Positions 56,471 through 64,000 of a stretch of DNA of 64,000 nucleotides are shown piece by piece (the stretch's first letter is position 1; every line of letters starts with the position of its first letter). This DNA comes from an uncultured Schlesneria sp. Its GTDB lineage: Bacteria > Planctomycetota > Planctomycetia > Planctomycetales > Planctomycetaceae. Under the pieces are notes generated by a model. The model had not been told where the DNA came from and searched no databases. It worked only from the letters and a program-made list of their open reading frames with translations. The position numbers were made by a program, and so were the translations under genes. Location: the NCBI GenBank assembly GCA_903840265.1, contig CAIMFH010000140.1, forward strand, positions 1-64,000. The letters run 5' to 3'.

Positions 56471-57862
56471 ATGTATCGAGATGGAATGAAGTTCGCGTTT
56501 GTGGTGGCCGCGTGTCTGGCCGCGCACGCTTCCCATTTGTCAGCACAAGAGAAGGCTCGACAGCCCAACATTCTGGTGATCGTGGCGGACGATCTGGGTT
56601 ACGCCGACCTGGGTTTTCAGGGTGGTAAAGACATCCCCACGCCGAACATCGATTCGATCGCCGCAGGCGGAGCCCGATTCACAAACGGGTATGTTTCGGG
56701 ACCGTACTGCAGTCCGACCCGGGCCGGGATGTTGACCGGACGTTATCAGCAGCGCTTCGGTCACGAATTCAATCCCGGCGGCGAAGGGGGTGGCGGTGGA
56801 AATGGACTCGGCCTGCCGTTGTCAGAAACCACGATCGCCAATCGCTTCCAGCAAGCGGGATACGTGACAGGACTGGTGGGAAAATGGCACTTGGGCAGTG
56901 GAGCGAAGTTCCACCCGATGCAGCGCGGCTTCGATGAGTTCTATGGGTTCCTCGGTGGGGCTCACACCTACTTCGACAAGCAAGAAGCGGCCGTGATGCG
57001 CGGCACCACGAAGATCTCGGAACCGGAATATCTGACCGATGCCTTCGGTCGAGAAGCGGTGTCGTTCATCGAACGCAATCAGAAGAAGCCCTTCTTCCTG
57101 TACTTAGCCTTCAATGCAGTTCATACGCCGATGGAAGCGGATAAGGATCGCCTGGCGAAGTTCTCATCCATCGCATCAAAACCTCGGCAAACCTACGCCG
57201 GGATGCTGTCCGCCATGGATGATGCTGTGGGCAAAGTCTTGAAGTCGCTGCGAGCCGCTCAACTGGAAGAAAACACGTTGATCTTCTTCATCAGTGACAA
57301 CGGCGGACCAACGATGCAGGGAACGACCATCAACAGCAGCATCAACACTCCGTTGCGCGGCAGCAAGCGAACCACGCTGGAAGGGGGCGTTCACGTTCCA
57401 TTCCTGGTCTATTGGAAGGGGCAGATCACTCCCGGAACGGTGCTCGATCAACCCGTGATTCAACTCGACATCCAACCGACGGCACTAGCGGCGGCGGGAA
57501 TCGAAGTGAAACCCGAATGGAAGTTCGACGGCGTCAACCTGCTGCCCTTCATTAAAGGCCAGGCGAGCGGCAAACCTCACGAGACGCTCTATTGGCGAAT
57601 GGGTGAGCAGAACGCGATCCGTCACGGCGACTGGAAGCTGGTCCAATACGATCTGAACGTCGACAATTACCCAACCAAAGGCGTCACCGCGCCACGGCTC
57701 TACAACCTGAAAGACGACATCGGCGAAGCCCACGATCTCGCCGAGAAACACCCCGAAAAGGTGGCCGAACTGACATCACTCTGGAAGGCCTGGAACAGCG
57801 AGATGGTCGAACCGCTGTGGGGCGGCCAGCCGAATCGACGGCAGAACCGTAACGCGAAGTAG
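56471..57862 (+). CDS. Secreted sulfatase (formylglycine-dependent)
   Basis: A 463-residue arylsulfatase-family hydrolase; the start is uncertain among ATGs at 56456, 56471 and 56486. Export signal KFAFVVAACLAAHASHLSAQ. The FGly motif CSPTR (C of YCSPTRAGML) is intact, so the Cys can be converted to formylglycine by a maturase. Metal-binding PNILVIVADDLGYADLGF and VGKWHLGSGAKFHPMQRGFD are also present. A Gly-rich insert (GGEGGGGGNG) is unusual. It hydrolyses sulfate esters, probably of polysaccharides, outside the cytoplasm. Planctomycetes carry many sulfatases. It converges with the NPCBM gene, with 8 bases between stops. Confidence 0.93.
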   Translation: MYRDGMKFAFVVAACLAAHASHLSAQEKARQPNILVIVADDLGYADLGFQGGKDIPTPNIDSIAAGGARFTNGYVSGPYCSPTRAGMLTGRYQQRFGHEFNPGGEGGGGGNGLGLPLSETTIANRFQQAGYVTGLVGKWHLGSGAKFHPMQRGFDEFYGFLGGAHTYFDKQEAAVMRGTTKISEPEYLTDAFGREAVSFIERNQKKPFFLYLAFNAVHTPMEADKDRLAKFSSIASKPRQTYAGMLSAMDDAVGKVLKSLRAAQLEENTLIFFISDNGGPTMQGTTINSSINTPLRGSKRTTLEGGVHVPFLVYWKGQITPGTVLDQPVIQLDIQPTALAAAGIEVKPEWKFDGVNLLPFIKGQASGKPHETLYWRMGEQNAIRHGDWKLVQYDLNVDNYPTKGVTAPRLYNLKDDIGEAHDLAEKHPEKVAELTSLWKAWNSEMVEPLWGGQPNRRQNRNAK

Positions 57863-57870
57863 CCTGCGAC

Positions 57871-60405
57871 TCATTTTCGGTAGAGTCGTGGATAGCACCA
57901 TATGCTCTGGTCGAATTGAGTATCAGCCAATTCGTCGACCTTCAGATCGATGGTTTTCGTCCCCAGTGGCAGTTTGACGTCGATATTGACCAGCCCCCCT
58001 TGAGGGCTTTGGTAGATGCGTTTCGCGTCGGCCCAAACTTCAAATCTGACTTGGTGATGATAGGGAGTCATGCCAATCGCAGTGAAGCGATTCATCCCGT
58101 TGGGGACGGCAAACGTCATACTCGAAGGGGCATGCGCTTGAACGAATTCATCACAGCATTGTGCATCACGAAAATTGATCACTGTCGTCTTGGAAAGCGG
58201 TGTGTTGTGGGTTAGCGAACCCTCGGCGACCGTGCTCGAAGCGACGCTGAATGGCGCGGCCCCGGCCTTGCCGTCCAGCATCTTATCGGTGATTCGCGCT
58301 GCGGGAACTAAGTGCCAGCGGGGGTAGCACCAGTACGTCAGGTCGAACGACCCATCGCCATTCGGATCGGCAACTAATTCAAGAACAGAAGACTTGGGCG
58401 GAACGTCAACCTTCATAATTGCGATATTGCCGGATTGCGATTCATCGACCCGCTTCCCGTCAATCCACAGACTGTACTTGGACGAACCGCTGGCGCAATT
58501 GTAACCAACGACCGAGAAACTTTTCGCGCCCGCTGGTACCGGACATTTCAATCGTGATGGAGCGTGGGCACCGTAGTAATCGTCGCAAGCTTTAAAGTCG
58601 CGCGTGACGCGGGGCCACTTATATTCCGGCGTTGACGTGAGGACTTGATTGATTGACAGATATTCTCCCCAAGCCCGGCCGTCGCTGATTTTCTGATAGA
58701 CTAGTCGCACAAACCCATTCTTCAGATCGTCTTCGCGGTTCGCCTCAGAGGGGAAGTCGCGCCGAATCGCACCGGACGTCATCCGCAGGCGGGCTTTCTG
58801 GAAACTGACCCTCCCTAGATGTGAAGTCAGCCAGACATGACGAATCATTGAGACCGACCATGGTCCGTTATCCTTACACACCAGGGATTCGTCCGCTCCT
58901 TCCCAGGCAATGTAATCGCGTTCCTTGTCCAGATCGATATTGAAGCTGGCGCGATCACCATCCGAATTGGCACGAATTCGTATCTGATGTCGCTCATTGT
59001 TGGTGATCGGACAAGGAGTATGTGCGGTCCCGTTTTCGTCGAACCACTTGCCATCAATGTAGCCGACTCCGCCGGTTGATCCGTTGCGAGCACTGAGTTC
59101 AAGGTTCAACACATGATCACCAACGGGGAAAATAATGCCGACTGTCTCGGAACCACTCTGACGAACGAATTCGAGTTCCAGTTCGTAGCTTCCAGTAATC
59201 GAACCCGCGAGAGGGAACCGACCGTACTCACCAGTTTTGAAGACGATCTCATCAGCAGCGGGCTCCTTTTCCAAATACTTATTCCAGTCGAACCCTCGAG
59301 TCGTCCAATTCACCCCTGCCGTCCAACCGAGCAGATCGACCCATTCGCCAAGTTCGGTCGCGGCCGGAGAATTGGACGCTTTGGGGACGGCGGTTAGCGG
59401 TGCGTTGGGCTTTGTCGCGCCAGCCGACTTCATTGGCGAAATCTCATCCAGGCGCTTCGCAACGAGTTGCTTCTTGAGTGCCGATGTGAGTTGCGGCTGT
59501 GCCCGTTCATACCATTCGGCGGCATGGAGGAGCAGGACTTTCTTATTAGTCCCCGTTTCGACTTGAGCAAGCTCCCACCAGGCGTCTCCAATCGCCGCCT
59601 GGGCCATCGCATCCGTTGGTGATGCCTGTTCCAGCGTTGCAGCAGACTTCCATTTGGCGTCACTTACCTTCGCCAACAAAGGTAACGCCGACTTCCAGTC
59701 GGATTCCTGGAAAACACGCCATCGCCCAACCGTCAGGAGCGCAACTACGTCGTCGGCGTCCGCCATCAACTTGGTATTTGCCGCTTGATATCCCTTCCAT
59801 AACTTTTCGCGAGCACCAACGATCTCACGCGCCTCTGCAATCATCGGCTTCAGGCCATTCGTCCCGCTGACTCGTTGGACTGCGGCGTCTACAGAATTGA
59901 TCAGAGAGATTGAATCGGCGAAGCGGTTCTCTTGAGCGACTTCCCGAGCCAATGCCAATGCTTCTTCGACTGCAGGTTTCAAAACCAAAACAGTCTTAGC
60001 AGCACTCAAGAATCCGGTCAGCAACCGGGCCTTCTCTCGAGTTGCATCGATCTCGAACTTGCTCGTCAGATCGTCAACCGCGTCAGACCAGACCGAGAAA
60101 TTGCCAGCGTCTTTGGCCAAAGGAAGAACGGCCATTAAAATGACATAGCGTTCGTCTGACGAAACGCTCGGATCGCGAGATGCTTCCATTAGCTTTTTAG
60201 CAGCATCCTGCTTCTTGGAAACCGCTTCCAAACGTGACAGACCGTAAGTGTCATCCAGAACCTTGGCGATCTCTTTCTGTTGTTCCACAGAGGGGATTGG
60301 TGATCGGGATTGCCCGTCGGCAGCAGCAGCCAAGATAGCCGCTGCCAAGACGATGCAGAACATTGGAAGAGTCGAAATCGAAGATGCGCGTCGGAAGGTT
60401 CGCAT
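57871..60405 (-). CDS. Secreted protein with C-terminal NPCBM-type domains
   Basis: From the ATG at 60405 the product is 844 residues (the frame opens at 60450). Signal peptide ISTLPMFCIVLAAAILAAAA. The first ~330 residues are helical. A middle region resembles a concanavalin-like/laminin-G domain (GSYELELEFVRQSGSETVGI). Two similar C-terminal domains, around residues 590-700 and 720-844, each end with YWCYPRWH or IWCYPRLY and have an F-x-x-x-G-Y/M start (AKSFSVVGYNCASGSSKYSL), the pattern of NPCBM/NEW2 carbohydrate-binding modules. It probably binds sugars outside the cell. No catalytic domain was seen. Confidence 0.8.
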   Translation of the reverse strand: MRTFRRASSISTLPMFCIVLAAAILAAAADGQSRSPIPSVEQQKEIAKVLDDTYGLSRLEAVSKKQDAAKKLMEASRDPSVSSDERYVILMAVLPLAKDAGNFSVWSDAVDDLTSKFEIDATREKARLLTGFLSAAKTVLVLKPAVEEALALAREVAQENRFADSISLINSVDAAVQRVSGTNGLKPMIAEAREIVGAREKLWKGYQAANTKLMADADDVVALLTVGRWRVFQESDWKSALPLLAKVSDAKWKSAATLEQASPTDAMAQAAIGDAWWELAQVETGTNKKVLLLHAAEWYERAQPQLTSALKKQLVAKRLDEISPMKSAGATKPNAPLTAVPKASNSPAATELGEWVDLLGWTAGVNWTTRGFDWNKYLEKEPAADEIVFKTGEYGRFPLAGSITGSYELELEFVRQSGSETVGIIFPVGDHVLNLELSARNGSTGGVGYIDGKWFDENGTAHTPCPITNNERHQIRIRANSDGDRASFNIDLDKERDYIAWEGADESLVCKDNGPWSVSMIRHVWLTSHLGRVSFQKARLRMTSGAIRRDFPSEANREDDLKNGFVRLVYQKISDGRAWGEYLSINQVLTSTPEYKWPRVTRDFKACDDYYGAHAPSRLKCPVPAGAKSFSVVGYNCASGSSKYSLWIDGKRVDESQSGNIAIMKVDVPPKSSVLELVADPNGDGSFDLTYWCYPRWHLVPAARITDKMLDGKAGAAPFSVASSTVAEGSLTHNTPLSKTTVINFRDAQCCDEFVQAHAPSSMTFAVPNGMNRFTAIGMTPYHHQVRFEVWADAKRIYQSPQGGLVNIDVKLPLGTKTIDLKVDELADTQFDQSIWCYPRLYRK

Positions 60406-60603
60406 GACTACTTCTTTCAACGACTCTGCATTGTCAGCAGCGGAGAACACTCGAAATTAGAATGCCACGGTGGCACGCCGACCGTATTCGATCACCTGTC
60501 TTAGTACGAGGCAACGCTTGACGCGGCAAATTCACGATTATCCAGAGTCGTACCGCGAAATACTGCGTTTCTTCCCCTCCCACGTGTCGATCAGCCAGAA
60601 ACT

Positions 60604-61851
60604 TCAGCCCCCGATCAAGTGCAGTCGCAGCATGTTCATTGCGGTCTTCGCGGTCCGGCTTTTGGCGATTTCGGGATCGCCGAAATGCTGGACTTTTTCG
60701 ACCTGGATCACCTTTGGACCCGCTAAGGCCACGAAGCTGGCTGGGACGGCGGCAAAAGGGTCGTCCGCTTTGAAGTCGGCCCATTCTGTCACGGCGAGGG
60801 CGAAGTTGGTGCCGAACTTTTGGCGGCAACCTCGCGCCATTGCTTCCGCCGCCTCGGAACTGATGTCTCCGTATGATCGCAGCATCAGGGGATCGACGCC
60901 GAGCATGTCGCGTTTGGCGGCATGAGTCGGTGCGACGACGCCCCCTTTGTAGCAGGTGTCGAAGCCGGAGACGCCCGTCAGTTTGTACGACAGCAGCCCG
61001 CCCGTTCCCGATTCGGCCGTTGAGAGCGATGCGCGACGCTGGTTCAGCAATCGCACGAGTGCGTGCTCAAGCTCTTCGTCTTCAGATCCGAACACGCACG
61101 AGCCCATGCGGTTGATGATGGCGTTGCGCGTGCGTTCGATTTTCTCGCGGCATTCTTCCGCACTGAGTCCTTCGGCAGTGATTCGCAGCGTGATCGTCGC
61201 CTCGTGAACGGTGATGCCGACATCGGGATCGCGACCGCGAGCGGTCAGTTCACCGAGCATCTCTTCGGCTTGCGATTCCCCGACGCCAAAGCAGTTAATG
61301 CGAGCGCGGCGGATGAATCGACCGCCCCCATCCAGGCGCGGCACGACCTGCTGGCGATACATCATCTTCATTTCGCTCGGCACACCCGGCATGGCGGCAA
61401 TGCGACACTGCTTGCCATCGCTACGAGTCAATGTCATCCAGACCCCTGGGGCAGTTCCGCGTGGGTTGGGGAGCGGCTGAGCCCCGATTGGAAACATGGC
61501 CTGCATCACATTCCGCTCGGGCATCGGGCGATTGCGCCGCGCGAACATCGTCTTGACGTGCTCCAGTGACGGTGCGTGCAGTTCAAGTTCGACGCCCGCG
61601 ACCTTGGCGAGAGCTTCGCGCGTCAGATCATCGAGTGTCGGGCCCAGGCCGCCGGTGATCAGGACCACGTCGCTGCGTTCGGCGGCGGTGCGGATGGCGG
61701 CGACCATTTCTTCCAGGTCGTCCCAGATCGTGCAGTGAGCCCGCACGGGAATCCCGATCTCCGCCAACTCCAGGCTGAGCCACTGACTGTTTGTATCGAG
61801 CTTCGCGCCGGAGGTAATTTCCGTTCCGACAGCGATAATTTCGGCCGACAT
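60604..61851 (-). CDS. cinA: CinA family protein with degenerate amidohydrolase domain
   Basis: A 415-residue CinA. N-terminal molybdopterin-binding-like domain: EIIAVGTEITSGAKLDTNSQ and DVVLITGGLGPTLDDLTREA, the ADP-ribose/NMN pyrophosphatase half. The C-terminal PncC-like half starts SLSTAESGTGGLLSYKL (residues ~275-290). The usual A-E-S-C-T-G-G reads AESGTGG, the usual Y-S-N-E-x-K reads PTHAAK (the Tyr is replaced), and the glycine-rich G-x-G-P-x-G-G-x-x-x-K-P-V-G segment is absent (AVTEWADFKADDPFAAVPAS). So NMN deamidase activity is doubtful. AGGA seven bases upstream supports the start at 61851. Confidence 0.88.
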   Translation of the reverse strand: MSAEIIAVGTEITSGAKLDTNSQWLSLELAEIGIPVRAHCTIWDDLEEMVAAIRTAAERSDVVLITGGLGPTLDDLTREALAKVAGVELELHAPSLEHVKTMFARRNRPMPERNVMQAMFPIGAQPLPNPRGTAPGVWMTLTRSDGKQCRIAAMPGVPSEMKMMYRQQVVPRLDGGGRFIRRARINCFGVGESQAEEMLGELTARGRDPDVGITVHEATITLRITAEGLSAEECREKIERTRNAIINRMGSCVFGSEDEELEHALVRLLNQRRASLSTAESGTGGLLSYKLTGVSGFDTCYKGGVVAPTHAAKRDMLGVDPLMLRSYGDISSEAAEAMARGCRQKFGTNFALAVTEWADFKADDPFAAVPASFVALAGPKVIQVEKVQHFGDPEIAKSRTAKTAMNMLRLHLIGG

Positions 61852-62466
61852 ATTCGGTCCTGCAATTTCAATGTTGTCTGATCAAGTTGCGACGTCAGAT
61901 CCGTTGTGGATACGACGGTCCGTACTTTACCTGTGCAGACCACTTGCGGGCAACGTGGTGGAGCGAAACCGTTACCGACCAGGCTTCAAAATGGAGGCAG
62001 TTCCGTCCACTTCGGGGTTCCACAACGAACAGGGGAGCGTCTCGAATCGGAAACTACTGAAGCGTGACACTTCTAGAGTTAAAGACCGCCAATCTGGAAT
62101 GGAACGATGGCGGCTTCGGCAGAATCTGCCGGTTCAGTCGCAGACTCATTGCGGCAAATCGACTCGAACGCCAAATCGTGGCCTGCCAAGGTCATAAAAC
62201 AACCGACACCACAAACTTCTGTTGCCAGTTTGTGGCAAAAGCACTATCAGACGACGAATTCTTCCAAACAATTCATTCACATTTGTCAGTCGTCGCCAAT
62301 ATCGCCAGGGACTGGGCGTTTTTCACGCCATTTCCCAATCTCTGGCGAGTTTGACCACGTCAAGAATCGGCTTGGGCAGCTCTTGTTACATCGTCCGCAG
62401 CAGCGTCTGGCCCCGCAGGCGTTGTTGAGATTTGTCTAGTGCGTTCCCTTTGCAATTAGCGGCGTC
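61852..62466. other. Gap between divergent cinA and lipoprotein genes
   Basis: About 615 bases. No convincing gene. A small inverted pair, ACAAACTTCTG...CAGTTTGT, lies near 62212-62237. The plus-strand frames here have unusual composition and no ribosome site. The region holds the promoters of cinA (minus) and the lipoprotein gene (plus). Confidence 0.4.
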
Positions 62467-63441
62467 ATGGGACCACAGCTACGGCTGCTTTTACTACTGA
62501 TGATCGGTTGTGGACCGAGCTGCCTCGGATGCGCCACGACTCCGTATCGGTACGGCCGCTTTGCAGAAACGATTGCCGAAAATCAGCCCCCGCCCGACAT
62601 TCAGTTCGAACACGGCAAGCCGAACAAATTTCTGGATGGAATGTCGTGGGTCATCGGCTTCCCGACTCGCATCCTGCCCATGAGTCCCAAGGTGAACAAT
62701 CACGCGTTCACCGACGAGACCTCGACCAAGCTAACCGCCTACATGCAGGACAACGATCTGGGCGATGTCCTGGTACGAGTGAACCAGTACGACCCGATCG
62801 GCGAATGGAAGCGGTTGTGCCGCAACGACCGCATCTCGCCGGGTTGGAGATTCACGTTCGGAACAGCCGGGCTGCTCAATTACACGCTGCTTCCCTGTCG
62901 AGTCTTCGGGGGAGACATGTACAACCCGTTTACGAACTCGCTCTACGTCAACTCGGACGTACCGGCCTTGTTAATCAGTGAAGCCGCCTATGCGAAGGAC
63001 ATTCACGCACGCCACCTGCCAGGTCCCTATGCGTCCTTCAATGAACTGCCGGTTCTCGCGCTGTGGCGCTACACTCATGCCGTCAACGACACACTGGGCT
63101 ATGCTCAGTTGAACGGCGATTGGGAAACAGAGCGTGAGTTGTATCGTGTGGTCTATCCAATCATGGGGATCCAGGTCGCGCTGGGAGGCCATTCGGCCCT
63201 GTCGCTCAGAACTGGCCTGCCGATGATAACCGTTCCGATCACGGCGATCGGCGGAGCCATCGCGGGTCACACCTACGGACAGTCCACAATTGCCAAACGA
63301 GAGCGCGAACGGGAAGAAACGGGCGTCTTAGGATTCGACGACGAAGAAAACAGCCCCGGTTACTTCCACCTGCCTGCCCCGTTGACGCGACAATCGGACA
63401 TTCAACTTACAAGCGGCATCCACGACCCCACTCTTAGGTAG
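62467..63441 (+). CDS. Putative lipoprotein, unknown function
   Basis: A 324-residue protein. The N-terminus LRLLLLLMIGCGPSCLGCAT ends in a lipobox (C-L-G-C), predicting lipid attachment and export. The mature part contains NKFLDGMSWVIGFPTRILPM, later NYTLLPCRVFGGDMYNPFTN, TNSLYVNSDVPALLISEAAY and AYAKDIHARHLPG. The last segment has a hydrophobic stretch (MITVPITAIGGAIAGHTYGQ) and a charged tail. I do not recognise the family; the sequence resembles a group of planctomycete proteins of unknown function that I cannot name with certainty. It ends 25 bases before a copy of the dispersed repeat. Confidence 0.75.
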   Translation: MGPQLRLLLLLMIGCGPSCLGCATTPYRYGRFAETIAENQPPPDIQFEHGKPNKFLDGMSWVIGFPTRILPMSPKVNNHAFTDETSTKLTAYMQDNDLGDVLVRVNQYDPIGEWKRLCRNDRISPGWRFTFGTAGLLNYTLLPCRVFGGDMYNPFTNSLYVNSDVPALLISEAAYAKDIHARHLPGPYASFNELPVLALWRYTHAVNDTLGYAQLNGDWETERELYRVVYPIMGIQVALGGHSALSLRTGLPMITVPITAIGGAIAGHTYGQSTIAKREREREETGVLGFDDEENSPGYFHLPAPLTRQSDIQLTSGIHDPTLR

Positions 63442-63774
63442 GTTATGCTGAGCATAACTTTTCTGGGGTGCCACGGTTTTGGAGTCCTCGACAAGGTCGT
63501 GTCTTCAACCAATGACCAACATCCGTGCGCAAGACCTAGGAAGACATCCTGTCCGGGTGCCGCGCTTCCACCCTCCGCGTACACAATTGCGGACGTTGAA
63601 ATCATCGTCGAATCTCTCATTCGCTCTTTGTTGATTCCCCACGAGCGAATATCATCCAGTTGACAACATTGCCCACGTGCAGGGATGCAAGACGGGGCAG
63701 ACAATGATGCACCATTGCTGCCCGAAAAGGATTGAATCATCACTGCTCACAACCACGACTCGCCCGACCACGCT
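63442..63774. other. Gap upstream of the metal-ATPase gene
   Basis: About 330 bases with repeat copy C at 63466-63506. A TTGACA at 63659-63664 might be a -35 element for the downstream gene, but no matching -10 was found. A short frame begins at the ATG at 63685 and ends in a stop at 63733, in the same frame as the ATPase. Confidence 0.4.
63466..63506 (-). repeat. Dispersed palindromic repeat, copy C
   Basis: Plus-strand GGGTGCCACGGTTTTGGAGT then CCTCGACAAGGTCGTGTCTTC. Its reverse complement matches copy A (14736) with about one change in 39. It lies 25 bases after the lipoprotein stop codon. Confidence 0.75.
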
Positions 63775-64000
63775 GTGCCATTCTGGTTTGACTTTATTGA
63801 ACCGGCAACTTGCCTTGTGGGGATGCTGGTGGGCCTGGGCCTGCAGTTTCAATCGAGCAGCCACGTCACCGGGTCGAACAACTATGAACCCTGGTATGTG
63901 TTGCTCGCCTATGCCATTTCGTTTATCGCCGGTGGCGGTCGGACCTTGTGGGAAGCACTCTCGGATCTGATTCATGGCGAAGTCAACATCGACTTGCTGA
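63775..64000 (+). CDS. Heavy-metal P1B-type ATPase, N-terminal part (3' truncated by window edge)
   Basis: The frame holding GTG at 63775 runs to the window end without a stop. It reads VPFWFDFIEPATCLVGMLVG, a first membrane helix, then NNYEPWYVLLAYAISFIAGG (second helix), then RTLWEALSDLIHGEVNIDLL, closely resembling the first helices and the N-I-D/N-L-L motif of metal-exporting P-type ATPases (Cu/Zn/Cd type). The frame continues upstream of the GTG with a His-rich stretch (ITAHNHDSPDH) as far as an in-frame TGA at 63733-63735, so a non-ATG start or an upstream frame change is possible. The start is unresolved. Confidence 0.55.
   Translation, partial: MPFWFDFIEPATCLVGMLVGLGLQFQSSSHVTGSNNYEPWYVLLAYAISFIAGGGRTLWEALSDLIHGEVNIDLL

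Noticed and set aside
61871-62197. Plus-strand frames in the cinA/lipoprotein gap
   Set aside because: No ribosome site, unusual composition and no recognisable similarity. The three overlapping frames there contradict each other.

Overview
The window looks like chromosomal DNA of a planctomycete, probably family Planctomycetaceae in the broad sense. This is inferred from gene content, not from any marker alignment. Typical markers are DUF1549/DUF1553 and DUF1501 proteins, a DUF1559 prepilin-like protein, a sulfatase, an NPCBM-domain protein, an ECF sigma factor beside a Ser/Thr kinase, and LPS-core heptose genes. No rRNA, tRNA, CRISPR array or prophage was recognised.

1-12.7 kb: a TPR-DUF1549-DUF1553 protein cut by the window edge, two Tat-type DUF1501 proteins, a VapBC-like toxin-antitoxin pair, a small membrane protein, a serpin, and a minus-strand four-gene row (GT-C glycosyltransferase, Cys-rich secreted orphan, membrane-anchored TPR protein, DUF1573 protein).

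12.9-20.1 kb: a class-I amidotransferase-fold protein without its usual Cys, TsaE, a Tat-exported sugar isomerase-like protein, a small lipoprotein, the prepilin-like protein, an LRR protein, and a 1.08 kb insertion with perfect 26-bp inverted ends. The insertion holds a truncated IS1-like transposase and a membrane-protein cargo gene.

20.1-40.5 kb: a hybrid histidine kinase, a heptose/LPS-core operon (hldE, waaF-like, GT4), a DUF4139 protein, an STN-domain protein followed by a membrane-anchored thioredoxin, an RND/MMPL exporter, a DUF58 protein with an isochorismatase-like hydrolase, a zinc-ribbon-like protein, an esterase, and the Sua5/TsaC enzyme. TsaE and TsaC both serve tRNA t6A synthesis but are unlinked.

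40.5-64 kb: a VOC-family remnant, a kinase with an N-terminal anti-sigma-type zinc motif next to an ECF sigma gene, a polytopic membrane protein, a GT2 enzyme plus aroB, membrane proteins, a FlgI-like/HEAT protein, smc, a secreted protein, a sulfatase, an NPCBM protein, cinA with a degenerate amidohydrolase domain, a lipoprotein, and the start of a metal P-type ATPase.

Intergenic gaps carry several families of short palindromic repeats. The items best worth following are the zinc-motif kinase/sigma pair, the FlgI-HEAT protein without flagellar neighbours, the cargo-bearing insertion, and the four-gene secreted/membrane row at 7.8-12.7 kb.
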